A stretch of DNA of 44,391 nt from Rhodoblastus sp. (GTDB lineage Bacteria > Pseudomonadota > Alphaproteobacteria > Rhizobiales > Beijerinckiaceae). The stretch covers positions 1 to 44,391 of the forward strand of contig NZ_JAGRPM010000049.1 in the NCBI RefSeq assembly GCF_019449565.1, in the 5' to 3' direction. Below the pieces are notes generated by a model. The model was given only the letters and a program-made list of their open reading frames with translations. It had not been told where the DNA came from and searched no databases. Positions 15,728 to 25,775 of the stretch are shown piece after piece. How positions within the stretch are numbered: the stretch's first letter is position 1; each line of letters opens with the position of its first letter. Both the position numbers and the translations under genes were made by a program.

Positions 15728-16810
15728 ATGTCTGACCTCAGCCAACTCGAAAACGAGACCCTCGCCGCCATTGAGGCCGCGAGCGACGAAGCCGCGCTCG
15801 AAAATGTGCGCGTCGCCGCCCTCGGCAAGAAAGGCTCCATTTCCGCTCTGCTCGCCACTCTGGGCAAAATGTCGCCAGACGAGCGCAAAAGCGCAGGCGC
15901 GAAGATCAACGCCCTGAAGGACAAGGTCGGCGAGGCGCTTTCCGCCCGCAAGGCGACCCTCAAGGAAGCCGCGCTGGCCGCCCGCCTCGCGAGCGAGACG
16001 CTCGACGTGACGCTGCCGGCTCGCGCCTCGGGGCTGGAGACCGGCCGCATCCATCCGATTAGCCAGGTGATGGACGAACTCACCGCGATCTTCGCCGACA
16101 TGGGCTTTTCCATCGCCGAAGGACCGGATGTCGAGAGCGACGACCTCAACTTCACCAAGCTGAACTTCCCGCCCGGTCATCCCGCGCGGGAAATGCACGA
16201 CACCTTCTTCTTCAATCGCAAGGAAGATGGGACGCGCAAGCTGCTGCGCACCCACACCTCGCCGGTGCAGGTGCGCACCATGCTGAAGAACCCGCCGCCG
16301 ATCCGCGTGATCTGCCCGGGCCGCACCTATCGCTGCGATTCCGACCAGACCCATACGCCGATGTTCCATCAGGTCGAGGGGCTGGTGATCGACCGGAAGG
16401 CCCATATGGGCCATCTCAAATGGATCCTTGAGGAATTCTGCAAGACCTTCTTCGAAGTGCCCAATGTGAAGATGCGCTTCCGGCCGAGCTTCTTCCCCTT
16501 CACCGAGCCGTCCGCCGAAGTGGACATTCAATGCTCGCGCAAGGGCGGCGAAATGCGCTTCGGCGAGGGGGACGACTGGCTCGAGATTCTGGGCTGCGGC
16601 ATGGTCCATCCGAACGTGCTGCGCAATTGCGGCCTCGACCCCGACGAGTTCCAGGGCTTCGCCTGGGGCATGGGCATCGACCGCATCGCCATGCTGAAAT
16701 ATGGCATGCCGGACCTTCGCCCCTTCTTCGAGGCCGATGTGCGCTGGCTGTCGCATTACGGTTTTAGGCCGCTCGACCTGCCGTCGCTCGCTGGCGGGCT
16801 TTCGAGCTGA
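15728..16810 (+). CDS. pheS: Phenylalanine--tRNA ligase alpha subunit
   Basis: The 360-residue catalytic subunit of the (alpha-beta)2 PheRS. It has an N-terminal coiled coil (about 1-85), then the class II core: [22 protein letters not shown], motif-1 region FNFTKLN-like [24 protein letters not shown], motif 2 [22 protein letters not shown] and motif 3 [18 protein letters not shown]. The length matches the family. The start is ATG 15728; an upstream frame crosses the rplT terminator and is rejected. pheT follows after 66 bases. Confidence 0.98.
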   Translation: MSDLSQLENETLAAIEAASDEAALENVRVAALGKKGSISALLATLGKMSPDERKSAGAKINALKDKVGEALSARKATLKEAALAARLASETLDVTLPARASGLETGRIHPISQVMDELTAIFADMGFSIAEGPDVESDDLNFTKLNFPPGHPAREMHDTFFFNRKEDGTRKLLRTHTSPVQVRTMLKNPPPIRVICPGRTYRCDSDQTHTPMFHQVEGLVIDRKAHMGHLKWILEEFCKTFFEVPNVKMRFRPSFFPFTEPSAEVDIQCSRKGGEMRFGEGDDWLEILGCGMVHPNVLRNCGLDPDEFQGFAWGMGIDRIAMLKYGMPDLRPFFEADVRWLSHYGFRPLDLPSLAGGLSS

Positions 16811-16876
16811 ATTTTCGCAAAATGCGTCATGGCTGCGCCGCGTCCGCGACGACGGCGCGCGACTTGAGACAGAAAA

Positions 16877-19306
16877 ATGAAATTCACCCTCTCCTGGCTG
16901 AAAGAGCATCTGGACACCGAGGCCTCGCTCGGAACCATCGTCGAGACCCTGACCAAGATCGGGCTTGAGGTCGAAGGCGTAGAAAACCCGGCTGAGACGC
17001 TGGGCGTCTTCCGGATCGCGGAAATCATTTCCGCCGCGCCGCATCCCAATGCCGACCGCTTGCAGGTCTGTCAGGTCAATGCAGGCGAGGGCGGGCCCCT
17101 TCAGGTCGTCTGCGGCGCGCCAAATGCGCGGGCGGGCCTGAAGACCGTGTTCGCCGCGCCGGGCGCCTTCATTCCGGCCAAGAATTTCACCATCGCCAAG
17201 GGCGTCATTCGCGGCGTCGAATCCGCCGGCATGATGTGTTCGCCGGAGGAACTGGGCCTTGAGGGCGATTCCTCGGGCATTTTCGAACTGGCCGCCGACG
17301 CCCCGGTGGGCGCCAGCTACGCCGCCTGGGCGGGGCTCGACGATCCGCTGATCGAGATCAACCTCACGCCCAACCGCTCCGACGCCGCCAGCGTCTATGG
17401 CGTGGCGCGCGACCTCGCCGCCGCCGGTCTCGGCAAGCTCAAGGGCGAGGCCGGCGCGCCGGTCGCGGGCAAGTTTCCCTGTCCCGTCAGCGTGACGCTC
17501 GATTTCAGCCATGAGGACGCCCATCTCGCGCCTCTCTTCGCCCTGCGTCTCGTGCGCGGCGTCAAGAACGGCCCGAGCCCGGAGTGGCTGCAAAAGCGCC
17601 TCAAGAGCATCGGCCTGCGCCCGATCAACGCTCTGGTGGACATCACCAATTTCATGACCTTCGATCGCGGCCGCCCGCTGCATGTGTTCGACGCCGGCAA
17701 GGTCGCCGGCCAGCTCGTCGTGCGCCGCGCAAAAGCCGGCGAAAGCCTGCTGGCGCTTGATGGCCGCACTTACGAGTTGGATGAAAGCATTGTGGTCATC
17801 GCCGACGATCATGGCGTGGAATCGCTTGCGGGCGTGATGGGCGGCGAATCCTCCGGCTGCGATGAAAACACCACCGACGTGCTGATCGAATCGGCGCTGT
17901 GGGACCCGAACAACATCGCCCGGACGGGCCGCAAGCTCGGCATCGTGTCGGACGCGCGCTATCGCTTCGAACGCGGCGTCGATCCCGCCTTCGCTTTGCC
18001 GGGGCTGGAGCTTGCGACCGAACTCGTGTTGCAGCTGTGCGGCGGCGAGGCGTCGGACAATGTCGTCGCCGGCCATGTGCCGGCTCCCGCCGCCGGAATC
18101 GACTTCCCCTTGAGCGAGGTGGAGCGCCTGACGGGGGTTCATCTCGATCCCGGCGAAATGGGCGGGACGCTGGAAAAACTCGGCTTTGCCGTCGCGGGCC
18201 AGGTCTCCAACGCCGATCACATCCATGTCCGTGCGCCGAGCTGGCGCCCGGATATCGAGGGCAAGGCCGATCTGGTCGAGGAAATCATCCGCCTCGCCGG
18301 CCTCGACCGCATCACGCCGGTTCCGCTGGAGCGCGAATCCGCCATTTCCGGCCCTGTCCTGACCCTGCTGCAAAAGCGCGTGCGCTCCTCACGCCGGGCG
18401 CTCGCCGCGCGCGGCATGGCCGAGGCTGTGACCTGGTCCTTCATTTCGAAAGCCCGCGCGGAAATCTTCGGCGGCGGCGCGCCGGACCTGGCGCTGGCCA
18501 ACCCGATCGCGGCGGAACTCTCCGACATGCGGCCGAGCCTTGTTCCCGGCCTGATCGCCGGCGCCCAGGCCAATGTCGCCCGGGGCTTCGGCGATGTCGC
18601 CTTGTTCGAGGTCGGGCAGGTGTTCAAATCCGACGCCGAGGACGGTCAGTTCGTCGCGGCCGCCGGCCTGCGCCGGGGAACGGCCAAGCCCAATGGCGCC
18701 GGCCGCGACTGGTCCGACAAGGCGGCGCCGGTCGATGTCTTCGACGCCAAATCCGATGTGCTGGCCGTGCTCGCCGTTCTCGGCGTGTCCGCCAGCGCCG
18801 TGCAGATCGTCCCCGGCGGGCCGGACTTCCTGCATCCCGGCCGTTCCGCGACCCTGCAATTCGGTCCCAAGAATGTCGTCGGCTGGTTCGGCGAGCTGCA
18901 TCCGAGCGTGCTGGAGGCTTTTGACGCCGCCGGTCCGGTCGTCGCCTTCGAGATCGTCCTGGACGCCTTGCCGGCGCCCAAGGCCCGGCCGACCAAGGCG
19001 CGGCCGAAGCTGGAACTGTCGGATTTCCAGCCTGTGGAGCGCGATTTCGCCTTCATCGTGGACAAGACTGTGAAAGCGGCCGATCTTATCAAGGCCGCGC
19101 AGAGCGCAGACCGCAATCTGATTGTCAATGTCGGCGTATTCGATCTCTATGCGGGGCCGGGCGTGCCGGAGGGCAAGAAATCCATCGCCCTCAACGTGAC
19201 GCTGCAGCCGCGCGAAAAGACTCTGACCGATTCGGAAATCGAGGCGGTCGCGGCAAGGATCGTCGCCGAGGCGGGCAAGAAGACCGGCGCGGTCCTTCGC
19301 GGTTGA
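16877..19306 (+). CDS. pheT: Phenylalanine--tRNA ligase beta subunit
   Basis: The 809-residue structural/editing subunit of PheRS. In order it shows the N-terminal [14 protein letters not shown], the EMAP/tRNA-binding OB domain (about 40-150, [13 protein letters not shown] and [18 protein letters not shown]), the B1/B5 region with [22 protein letters not shown], the B3/B4 editing domain and the catalytic-like core ([28 protein letters not shown]). It ends in an anticodon-binding ferredoxin-like domain starting at about 715 ([17 protein letters not shown]). Length and order are normal. It is co-oriented with pheS and followed 12 bases later by the VOC gene. Confidence 0.98.
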   Translation: MKFTLSWLKEHLDTEASLGTIVETLTKIGLEVEGVENPAETLGVFRIAEIISAAPHPNADRLQVCQVNAGEGGPLQVVCGAPNARAGLKTVFAAPGAFIPAKNFTIAKGVIRGVESAGMMCSPEELGLEGDSSGIFELAADAPVGASYAAWAGLDDPLIEINLTPNRSDAASVYGVARDLAAAGLGKLKGEAGAPVAGKFPCPVSVTLDFSHEDAHLAPLFALRLVRGVKNGPSPEWLQKRLKSIGLRPINALVDITNFMTFDRGRPLHVFDAGKVAGQLVVRRAKAGESLLALDGRTYELDESIVVIADDHGVESLAGVMGGESSGCDENTTDVLIESALWDPNNIARTGRKLGIVSDARYRFERGVDPAFALPGLELATELVLQLCGGEASDNVVAGHVPAPAAGIDFPLSEVERLTGVHLDPGEMGGTLEKLGFAVAGQVSNADHIHVRAPSWRPDIEGKADLVEEIIRLAGLDRITPVPLERESAISGPVLTLLQKRVRSSRRALAARGMAEAVTWSFISKARAEIFGGGAPDLALANPIAAELSDMRPSLVPGLIAGAQANVARGFGDVALFEVGQVFKSDAEDGQFVAAAGLRRGTAKPNGAGRDWSDKAAPVDVFDAKSDVLAVLAVLGVSASAVQIVPGGPDFLHPGRSATLQFGPKNVVGWFGELHPSVLEAFDAAGPVVAFEIVLDALPAPKARPTKARPKLELSDFQPVERDFAFIVDKTVKAADLIKAAQSADRNLIVNVGVFDLYAGPGVPEGKKSIALNVTLQPREKTLTDSEIEAVAARIVAEAGKKTGAVLRG

Positions 19307-19318
19307 TCGGGGGGAAAG

Positions 19319-20083
19319 ATGACGGAAAAATTCTGCTGGGTCGAACTGTTGACCAGCGATATCGACGCCGCCCAGGACTTTTATAGTGAAGTCATCGGCT
19401 GGACGAGCGCGGCGCCCGGCCATTCCGAGCGCGACTACCGCCTGTTCTTTCAGGAGGGCAACGCCGCCGCCGGGCTGATGCTGTTGCCAGAGGAGGCAAA
19501 GGCGCAGGGCGCGAAGCCGTCCTGGTTCGGCTATATCTCGTCGCGCGATGTCGACGCCGATGTCGCCGCCATCGTCAAGGCTGGCGGGCAGCTTGTCCGG
19601 CCGACCGAGACCTTGCCGAAAATCGGCCGTTTCGCCGTCGTGGCCGATCCGCAGGGCGCGGCTTTCGCGCTTTGGAAGGATCTTAGCGGCGTCAAGGCGC
19701 CCGAACTGCCGCCTATGTCGGTCGGCCATGTCGGCTGGCACGAGCTTTATACCGACGATGTCGAAGCAGCCTTCGGCTTTTATGCGGAAAAATTCGGGTG
19801 GCTTCGGGGCGAGGCGCTGGATATGGGCCCCATGGGCTCCTATCAGCTGTTCTCCACGGGTGAGCATCCGGTTGGCGGCATGATGCGCCGGCCGCCGGAG
19901 GTCCCGCAAAGCTTCTGGAATTATTATTTCACAGTGCCAACGCTCGACGCCACTCTGGCCAAGGTCGAGAAGGCCGGCGGCAAGATCGCCAATGGCCCGA
20001 TGGAAGTGCCTGGCGGCGGCTGGATCGCGCAATGTTTCGACCCGCAGGGGGCGTTTTTCTCGCTGTTCGCCGCCAAGCGCTGA
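19319..20083 (+). CDS. VOC-family (glyoxalase/bleomycin-resistance fold) protein, two domains
   Basis: The 254-residue protein has two tandem vicinal-oxygen-chelate modules. The first (about 4-120) begins FCWVELLTSDIDAAQDFYSEVIGWT; the second (about 135-252) begins VGWHELYTDDVEAAFGFYAEKFGW. Each ends with a DPQGAxFxLW/F-like strand (VADPQGAAFALWK, FDPQGAFFSLF). The family includes glyoxalases, dioxygenases and antibiotic-binding proteins. The first domain keeps Glu9 and the second His/Glu-type positions, but the metal set cannot be confirmed. It starts 12 bases after pheT with GGGGGG upstream, so it may be the last gene of that operon. Confidence 0.85.
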   Translation: MTEKFCWVELLTSDIDAAQDFYSEVIGWTSAAPGHSERDYRLFFQEGNAAAGLMLLPEEAKAQGAKPSWFGYISSRDVDADVAAIVKAGGQLVRPTETLPKIGRFAVVADPQGAAFALWKDLSGVKAPELPPMSVGHVGWHELYTDDVEAAFGFYAEKFGWLRGEALDMGPMGSYQLFSTGEHPVGGMMRRPPEVPQSFWNYYFTVPTLDATLAKVEKAGGKIANGPMEVPGGGWIAQCFDPQGAFFSLFAAKR

Positions 20084-20098
20084 ATGGGTATTGGTCGA

Positions 20099-20392
20099 TC
20101 AGGGAACCTTCGCAAGGATTTCCGTCATTTCCGTCGCGGTGAAGGCGCGCAGGGTCTGGCCGCGAAGGTTGCCCATCTGGAGTAGGGCGATCGAGAAGGC
20201 GTTGGCGGCGGCGTCATCCGGAGATTCCGTGATGACCATGATGTCATATTGGCCCTGCAGCCAGAGAATTTCCTTGATCTTGACCCCGCTTTGCAAGGCG
20301 GCGGCCTTAGCCGCCTCCGCGCGCTTGACGGTATCCTTGATCGTGCGCCGTCCCTGTCCGGTGAAATTGTAAAGCGTGACGAAAGTTGTCAT
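20099..20392 (-). CDS. GYD-domain protein
   Basis: The 97-residue single-domain protein has the GYD-family core: MTTFVTLYNFTGQGRRTIKDTV at the N-terminus, GVKIKEILWLQGQYDIMVITESPDD in the middle (the family-naming GxYD motif appears as GQYD) and FSIALLQMGNLRGQTLRAF at the C-terminus. It has a ferredoxin-like fold and unknown biochemical function. It converges with the VOC gene with 15 bases between. Confidence 0.85.
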   Translation of the reverse strand: MTTFVTLYNFTGQGRRTIKDTVKRAEAAKAAALQSGVKIKEILWLQGQYDIMVITESPDDAAANAFSIALLQMGNLRGQTLRAFTATEMTEILAKVP

Positions 20393-20552
20393 GGGTTGAT
20401 CCTCCCCGCCTGGCTTAAAATGTTTTTCTTGCAGACGCGCGGCGGCCAGACCTGCGGCTGCGCGTCGAAAAGATAACGTCTTGCCGGGCGGTTAAGTTCA
20501 GTTCGGGCGCGAGGCGGTTCGGATCGCGCGGACCTTCTGGAAGGCGAATTTG

Positions 20553-20924
20553 GTGTTGCGTCGACCTTTTCACATCATCGGGAAAGCCAGCTCCCTGCGC
20601 GTTGCGGTCGCATTGGCTTGCGCGCTTGTATCAGCGCCGCGCGGCTGGACGGCGGGGATCGAGTCCTGCGAGAAGATCAAGGACGCCGACGCCTATAATT
20701 CCTGCCTCGCCTCCTATGGTCCGGCGGTCGGCGAACATAGATTCACGCGGGCGCCGGCGGCGGAAAACGAAGCAGAGCCGCTGCGCCGGGGCGAGCACAA
20801 GGCTGGCGCGGGCAAAATTCGGGCGAGCAAGAGCCGGGCGAGCAAGCCCGTGGCGGAGGCCGCACATGGCCCGAAGCGACAGGCCAATGGCCGGGTGCGG
20901 ATCGAAATCTTTCCGGGGCGGTGA
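20553..20924 (+). CDS. Exported hypothetical protein with a CxxI...YNxCLxxxGP motif
   Basis: The roughly 123-residue product has a Sec signal peptide (SSLRVAVALACALVSAPRGWTAG). A short mature head follows with two cysteines in ESCEKIKDADAYNSCLASYGP, probably disulfide-bonded, and then a Lys/Arg/Ala-rich disordered tail. This head motif recurs in small secreted proteins of Rhizobiales but no function is known to me. The start is GTG 20553, eight bases after GGAAGG; TTG 20550 is an alternative. It is flanked by the GYD and NTF2-like genes, both on the other strand. Confidence 0.6.
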   Translation: MLRRPFHIIGKASSLRVAVALACALVSAPRGWTAGIESCEKIKDADAYNSCLASYGPAVGEHRFTRAPAAENEAEPLRRGEHKAGAGKIRASKSRASKPVAEAAHGPKRQANGRVRIEIFPGR

Positions 20925-20946
20925 GGCGCGCCTTCGCGTCGCCCTC

Positions 20947-21387
20947 TTAGCTCTCTTCCAGCTGCGTTAGCGCCATGGAATCCGCGACTTCGGTGAATTC
21001 CACCACCAAGCCGTCGCGGAAACGGAGAAAATCCGCGATGTCGACGTTCCCGACCTTGCCCGTGCCGCGATGCCGGAGCTTCACGCTGCGCCGCAAGGCG
21101 ATCCGGTTGCCGTCGATGACGAGTTCATGAATGACGGATCCCATGTTTTCAAATTGCATGGCGATGATCGCCAGCGCCTGGGCCACCATTTTCTTGCCGC
21201 ATACGGGCGAAGCGTAAGGGAAAGACGCCCAGCTTCCCTTCAGGTTATAGACAATATCCTCCGCGGCATAATCGAGCATTCCACGCAAATTGCCGGCCGC
21301 GCGCATTTCGAGCATGGCGCGGACGCGGCGCTCGATCAACTCCCGATCGAGCGCGCTGAGTTTGCGCAGGGTTTCGTCGCTTTGCAT
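20947..21387 (-). CDS. NTF2-like/SnoaL-type protein
   Basis: The 146-residue protein has the cone-shaped NTF2/SnoaL fold layout. A long N-terminal helix region (ELIERRVRAMLEMRAAGNLRGMLDYAAEDIVYNL) precedes the KGSWASFPYASPVCGKKMVAQALAII helix and the curved sheet (IHELVIDGNRIALRRSVKLRHR, DIADFLRFRDGLVVEFTEVADS). The family includes isomerases, dehydratases and binding proteins, so substrate and activity cannot be assigned. It starts 14 bases downstream of the fumarase gene stop and may be co-transcribed with it. Confidence 0.8.
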   Translation of the reverse strand: MQSDETLRKLSALDRELIERRVRAMLEMRAAGNLRGMLDYAAEDIVYNLKGSWASFPYASPVCGKKMVAQALAIIAMQFENMGSVIHELVIDGNRIALRRSVKLRHRGTGKVGNVDIADFLRFRDGLVVEFTEVADSMALTQLEES

Positions 21388-21400
21388 CGAAGGTTTCCGA

Positions 21401-23014
21401 TCAGGAGAGGTTCAGTTCCTTGAAGAAATCATTGCCCTTGTCGTCCACGACGATAAAGGCGGGGAAATCCTCGACCTCGATCTTCCAGATCGCCTCCATG
21501 CCGAGCTCGGGATATTCCACGATCTCCACTTTCCTGATGCAATCTTGCGCGAGGCGTGCGGCGGGGCCGCCGATGGAGCCGAGATAGAAGCCGCCGTGCT
21601 TTTTGCAGGCTTCCGTCACCTGCGCCGAGCGGTTGCCCTTGGCCAGCATGACCATTGAGCCGCCGGCGGCCTGGAAGGCGTCGACATAGGCGTCCATGCG
21701 GCCGGCCGTGGTGGGGCCGAACGAGCCCGAGGCGTAGCCGGCAGGCGTCTTGGCCGGGCCGGCGTAATAGACCGGATGGTTCTTCAGGTAATCCGGCATC
21801 GGCGCGCCCGCTTCCAGCCGCTCGCGGATCTTGGCGTGGGCGAGGTCGCGGGCGACGATGATCGTGCCGGTGAGCGACAGGCGGGTCTTGACCGGATATT
21901 GCGTCAGGGTCGCCAGAATGTCCGTCATCGGCTGGTTGAGGTCGATCTTGACCACAGCGCCGCCGAGTTCGCCTTCGACATGAGGCAGATATTTCGCCGG
22001 ATCGTGCTCCAGATCCTCGACGAACACGCCGTCCTTGGTGATCTTGCCGAGCGCCTGGCGGTCGGCCGAGCAGGACACGCCGATGCCGATAGGCAGCGAG
22101 GCGCCGTGGCGGGGCAGGCGGATCACGCGCACGTCATGGCAGAAATATTTGCCGCCGAACTGCGCGCCGACGCCGAGGTCCTGCGTCAGCTTGTGGATTT
22201 CAGCTTCGAGTTTCAGGTCGCGGAAGGCGTGGCCGTCGTCGCCGCCTTCGGTCGGCAGGCTGTCGAGATAGCGCGCCGAGGCCAGCTTCACCGTCTTGAG
22301 GTTCAGCTCGGCGGAAAGGCCGCCGATGACGATGGCGAGGTGATAGGGCGGACAAGCGGCGGTGCCGAGCGCCAGAATCTGCTTCTTGAGCACCTCCAGC
22401 AGACGGTCATGGGTCAGCATGGAAGGCGTGCCCTGCACCAGATAGGTCTTGTTGGCCGAGCCGCCGCCCTTGGCCATGAACAGGAATTTGTAATAGTCCT
22501 CGCCCTCTTCATAGATGTCGATTTGGGCGGGGAGATTGGTCTTGGTGTTCTTCTCCTCGAACATCGAGATTGGCGCGAGCTGCGAATAGCGCAGGTTCTT
22601 CTTCTCATAGGCGTCCTTGACGCCCTCGGAGAGAGCGGCCTCGTCGCCGCCCTTGGTGAAGACGCGGCGGCCCTTCTTGCCAAGGATGATGGCCGTGCCG
22701 GTGTCCTGGCACATGGGCAGCACGCCGCCCGCGGCGATATTGGCGTTCTTGAGGAGATCGAAGGCGACGAACTTGTCGTTTCCGGTCGCTTCCGGATCGT
22801 CGAGGATCTTGCGCAGCTGGGCGAGATGACCGGGGCGCAGCAGATGGTTGATGTCGCTCATCGCCGCTTCGGCGAGCAGGCGCAAGGCCTCAGGCTCGAC
22901 GACGAGAATGTCCTCGCCGTCGAATTTCTCGACGCGCACGCCCTTGTCGGAGATCTTGCGATAGGGCGTTTCGTCCTTGCCGAGGGGGAAAAGCGGAGCG
23001 TAAGCAGCAGTCAT
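21401..23014 (-). CDS. Fumarate hydratase, class I ([4Fe-4S])
   Basis: The 537-residue class I fumarase interconverts fumarate and malate in the TCA cycle using an oxygen-sensitive [4Fe-4S] cluster. The three expected cluster cysteines are present in [18 protein letters not shown] and GVSCSADRQ. The N-terminal alpha-type domain (about 1-340) is joined to the C-terminal beta domain (about 345-537, ending with [34 protein letters not shown] and [22 protein letters not shown]). The start is ATG 23014, giving [19 protein letters not shown], the usual N-terminus; the longer frame to 23077 is unlikely. fumA/fumB cannot be distinguished. Confidence 0.94.
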   Translation of the reverse strand: MTAAYAPLFPLGKDETPYRKISDKGVRVEKFDGEDILVVEPEALRLLAEAAMSDINHLLRPGHLAQLRKILDDPEATGNDKFVAFDLLKNANIAAGGVLPMCQDTGTAIILGKKGRRVFTKGGDEAALSEGVKDAYEKKNLRYSQLAPISMFEEKNTKTNLPAQIDIYEEGEDYYKFLFMAKGGGSANKTYLVQGTPSMLTHDRLLEVLKKQILALGTAACPPYHLAIVIGGLSAELNLKTVKLASARYLDSLPTEGGDDGHAFRDLKLEAEIHKLTQDLGVGAQFGGKYFCHDVRVIRLPRHGASLPIGIGVSCSADRQALGKITKDGVFVEDLEHDPAKYLPHVEGELGGAVVKIDLNQPMTDILATLTQYPVKTRLSLTGTIIVARDLAHAKIRERLEAGAPMPDYLKNHPVYYAGPAKTPAGYASGSFGPTTAGRMDAYVDAFQAAGGSMVMLAKGNRSAQVTEACKKHGGFYLGSIGGPAARLAQDCIRKVEIVEYPELGMEAIWKIEVEDFPAFIVVDDKGNDFFKELNLS

Positions 23015-23090
23015 CGCGGCGGTCCCGATGGTTTCGAAAGATGCCGCTCCCATACGCCTTTGTGCGCTGCAATCCAAGACCGGCGAAGGG

Positions 23091-23501
23091 CTAAGTTGGA
23101 TTTCCTACAAAGGCTTGCAATCTCTCCGCTAGCGCTGCTTCGTCGCGCGTCTCGCATTCCCAGATCGTGAGGACCCGCCAGCCCAGCGCGGCGTAAGCGG
23201 CCAGGTGCTTTTCGTCGCGCGCGCGGTTGCTGGCTATCTTCTGAATCCAGTAATCGGCGTTGGTTTTCGGCAGGCGCGCGCCGCGCTTGCAGTCATGGCC
23301 GTGCCAGAAACAGCCGTGGACGAAGATCGCCTTTCTCGTCCCGATATAGGCGATGTCGGGGGCGCCGGGCAGATCGCGCCGGCACAGGCGATAGCCGGGG
23401 GCGATCCCGCGCAGAACCTTGCGCACCGCAAGTTCCGGGCTCGTGTCGCGCCCCTTGACCGCGCGCATGACGCCGGAGCGATCCATTGGGGCGCGGCCCA
23501 T
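23091..23501 (-). CDS. vsr: Very short patch repair (Vsr-type) endonuclease
   Basis: Vsr nicks DNA 5' of T:G mismatches that arise by deamination of 5-methylcytosine. The 136-residue product has the conserved order: [38 protein letters not shown] (catalytic Asp), [14 protein letters not shown] (HGCFWH Zn/metal motif), [18 protein letters not shown] and [12 protein letters not shown]. It is slightly short at the C-terminus but complete. No cytosine methyltransferase gene is nearby, so it is an orphan. The start may be either ATG 23501 or the ATG five codons later; neither has a strong ribosome site. It starts six bases after the PHA-associated gene. Confidence 0.9.
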   Translation of the reverse strand: MGRAPMDRSGVMRAVKGRDTSPELAVRKVLRGIAPGYRLCRRDLPGAPDIAYIGTRKAIFVHGCFWHGHDCKRGARLPKTNADYWIQKIASNRARDEKHLAAYAALGWRVLTIWECETRDEAALAERLQAFVGNPT

Positions 23502-23507
23502 CGTGAT

Positions 23508-23831
23508 TCAGGCTTTGGGCGGCGGCAGCTGGAGCATCTCGCCGGTATGCCGGACCATCAGGCCCTTGGCCTTTTCCGCGATCATGGCCAGCACCCAGGG
23601 CAGCTCCAGCGAGACGCGTACGACGTCAGGCAGGAATTCCAGCGCGCCCTTGAAGGTCTGGCCCATAGCGGTGATGGTGACGTCGGCGGTCGTTTCGGCC
23701 CAGTCGATCTGCAGGGCTGAAAGGTGGGAGGCATATTTCTGCCGCAGGCCTTCGACGCCCTCCTGAACGCGCCTCTTCGCCTCCGTCGCCCCGAGGCTGT
23801 GCTTCACATCGACGCTGACGACCTTTCCCAT
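23508..23831 (-). CDS. Polyhydroxyalkanoic acid system family protein
   Basis: The 107-residue protein matches the small family found in PHA regions. MGKVVSVDVKHSLGATEAKRRVQEGVEGL is followed by LQIDWAETTADVTITAMGQTFKGALEFLPDVVRVSLELPWVLAMIAEK, and it ends with LMVRHTGEMLQL. Members are thought to be granule- or PHA-related, but the activity is not established. It is the first gene of a minus-strand pair with vsr and divergent from the CoA-transferase. Two kilobases away lies a PHA depolymerase, consistent with PHA storage. The start ATG 23831 has GGAATGGGAA upstream. Confidence 0.8.
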   Translation of the reverse strand: MGKVVSVDVKHSLGATEAKRRVQEGVEGLRQKYASHLSALQIDWAETTADVTITAMGQTFKGALEFLPDVVRVSLELPWVLAMIAEKAKGLMVRHTGEMLQLPPPKA

Positions 23832-24177
23832 TCCTGCTGCTCCAAATCGGCCTCTTTGGGCAGGAGGTAATGCTCTTCATGCGAAAAGGCCAGAAGGGGC
23901 CATCGCTGCGCGTTTTAAGCCATGCAAAAATGGAATATCAGATCAGCGCGTCGTCAAGTGCGAACAGATCCGCCGATTACAAAAATAAATAAATTAAAAC
24001 AGTAAATTAAATGACGATCCCTGTTTCGCCTACGGCGGCTTGTCCGGCCTGATGAGGCGTAAATAGGCATATTCCATCCAAATATCATTCCATTGTCGCA
24101 TAGCTAAACGGGCCCTGGACGTCTTAGGCAGGAGCAAAGCTCTCTGAGCCGCTGCCCAAACTTTGTGCGAGACCGCC
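23832..24177. other. Divergent AT-rich promoter region
   Basis: This 346-base gap separates the PHA-family gene (minus) from the CoA-transferase (plus). Its central part (about 23975-24012) is an AT-rich stretch, ACAAAAATAAATAAATTAAA, unusual in this GC-rich window and likely to be an UP-element or bent DNA. No clear terminator, operator or small gene is seen. GGCAGGAGCA at about 24127 is too far from the start to be a ribosome site. Confidence 0.5.
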
Positions 24178-25749
24178 ATGTCCGTTTCCGAGCCCATTTC
24201 CGATCGCATCCGAAATACCGCCCTTCGCTCAAGGGTGATGAGCGCCCGCGAAGCGGCCGCCCTGATCCCCAAGGGCTGCAATGTCGGCATGTCCGGCTTC
24301 ACCGGCGCCGGCTATCCCAAGGAAGTCCCGCTGGCGCTGGCCGAGCGGATGAACGAGGCCCATGCGCGCGGCGAAAACTTCCGCATTGGCGTCTGGACCG
24401 GCGCCTCGACCGCGCCTGAACTCGACGGCGCCCTGGCCAAGGTCGACGGCATGGAGCTGCGGCTGCCCTATCAGTCCGATCCGACCTGCCGCAAGCGCAT
24501 CAACGCCGGCGAGATGGAATATATCGACATCCATCTTTCCCATGTCGCGCAATTCGTGTGGGGCGGCTTCCTCGGCAAGCTCGACGTCGCCATTGTCGAG
24601 GTCGCAGGCATTCGCGAGGACGGCATGCTGATCCCGTCCTCCTCAGTCGGCAACAACAAGACCTGGCTCGACCGCGCCGAAAAGGTGATCCTGGAGGTCA
24701 ATTCCTGGCAGAACAGCGCGCTCGAGGGGATGCACGACGTCTATTACGGCACGCAACTGCCGCCGCATCGCAAGCCGATCCCGATCGTCAAACCGTCGGA
24801 CCGGATCGGAGAGACTTATCTTCATTGCGACCCCGAAAAGATCATCGCCATTGTCGAGACTGACAAGCCGGACCGCAATTCGGCCTTCACGCCGCCTGAC
24901 GCCAATTCACGCGCGATCGCCCATCACATTCTGGAATTCTTCGCCCATGAGGTGAAGATGGGGCGCCTGCCAAAGGATCTGCTGCCGCTGCAATCGGGCG
25001 TGGGCAATGTCGCCAATGCCGTGATGGAGGAATTGCAGGCCGCGCCGTATGAAAATCTCACGGCATATACCGAGGTGCTGCAGGACGGCATGTTCAATCT
25101 CATCCGCTCCGGCAAGATGGCTTTCGCCTCGGCCACTGCTTTGTCGCTCAGCCCCGACGCGGCGGAGGAATTCAACCGCGACGCTGGCCTCTATCGCGAC
25201 AAGATCGTGCTGCGGCCGCAGGAAATCTCGAACCATCCGGAAGTGATCCGCCGCCTCGGCCTGATCGCCATGAACGGCCTGATCGAGGCCGACATCTATG
25301 GCAACGTCAACTCGACCCATATTCGCGGATCGAGCATCATGAACGGCATAGGCGGCTCGGGCGATTTCGCCCGCAACGCCTGGCTGTCGATCTTCATGAC
25401 GCCGTCAAGCGCCAAGAATGGCGCGATTTCCTGTATCGTGCCCATGGTCACCCATGTCGATCATACCGAACATGATGTTCAGGTGATCGTGACGGAACGG
25501 GGGCTGGCCGATCTGCGCGGCCTGTCGCCGAAGAAGCGCGCCCGCCTCGTGATCGACAATTGCGCGCACCCGACTTTCAAGCCGGCGCTGGACGAATATC
25601 TGGAGCGGGCGCTGAAATATTCGCCGGGCCAGCATACGCCGCATATTCTCGACGAGGCTTTCACCTTCCTGCCCAACTGGCAGGCCAATCGCGAAGCGCG
25701 CGACGCCTGGAAGGAAGACAGCGTGGTCCAGGCCGACGCGTGGAAGTGA
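24178..25749 (+). CDS. Acetyl-CoA hydrolase/succinate CoA-transferase family
   Basis: The 523-residue enzyme is of the acetyl-CoA hydrolase/4-hydroxybutyrate CoA-transferase family, closest in layout to succinyl-CoA:acetate CoA-transferases (AarC/Cat1 type). These transfer CoA between succinyl-CoA and acetate or propionate, feeding the TCA cycle. The N-terminal NVGMSGFTGAGYPKEVP motif is followed by QSDPTCRKRIN, SSSVGNNKTWL and LQSGVGNVANAVM. The AYTEVLQDGMFNLI segment contains the putative catalytic Glu (about residue 299), and VIVTERGLADLRG is near the C-terminus. It starts at ATG 24178, after the AT-rich region. It sits beside PHA genes, consistent with acetyl- and propionyl-CoA flux. Confidence 0.9.
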   Translation: MSVSEPISDRIRNTALRSRVMSAREAAALIPKGCNVGMSGFTGAGYPKEVPLALAERMNEAHARGENFRIGVWTGASTAPELDGALAKVDGMELRLPYQSDPTCRKRINAGEMEYIDIHLSHVAQFVWGGFLGKLDVAIVEVAGIREDGMLIPSSSVGNNKTWLDRAEKVILEVNSWQNSALEGMHDVYYGTQLPPHRKPIPIVKPSDRIGETYLHCDPEKIIAIVETDKPDRNSAFTPPDANSRAIAHHILEFFAHEVKMGRLPKDLLPLQSGVGNVANAVMEELQAAPYENLTAYTEVLQDGMFNLIRSGKMAFASATALSLSPDAAEEFNRDAGLYRDKIVLRPQEISNHPEVIRRLGLIAMNGLIEADIYGNVNSTHIRGSSIMNGIGGSGDFARNAWLSIFMTPSSAKNGAISCIVPMVTHVDHTEHDVQVIVTERGLADLRGLSPKKRARLVIDNCAHPTFKPALDEYLERALKYSPGQHTPHILDEAFTFLPNWQANREARDAWKEDSVVQADAWK

Positions 25750-25775
25750 GAGCGCGCCGCCGGTCTGCGTAAAAC

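Noticed and set aside
15248..18373. Long minus-strand frame opposite rplT, pheS and pheT
   Set aside because: It is antisense to three certain genes and its product is low-complexity Arg/Gly/Ala/His. High-GC coding strands often leave long open antisense frames.
18389..20032. Minus-strand frame opposite pheT and the VOC gene
   Set aside because: Antisense to well-supported genes; no recognisable domain.
21776..23170. Plus-strand frame opposite the fumarase gene
   Set aside because: Antisense shadow of the class I fumarase, whose three cluster cysteines are intact on the minus strand.
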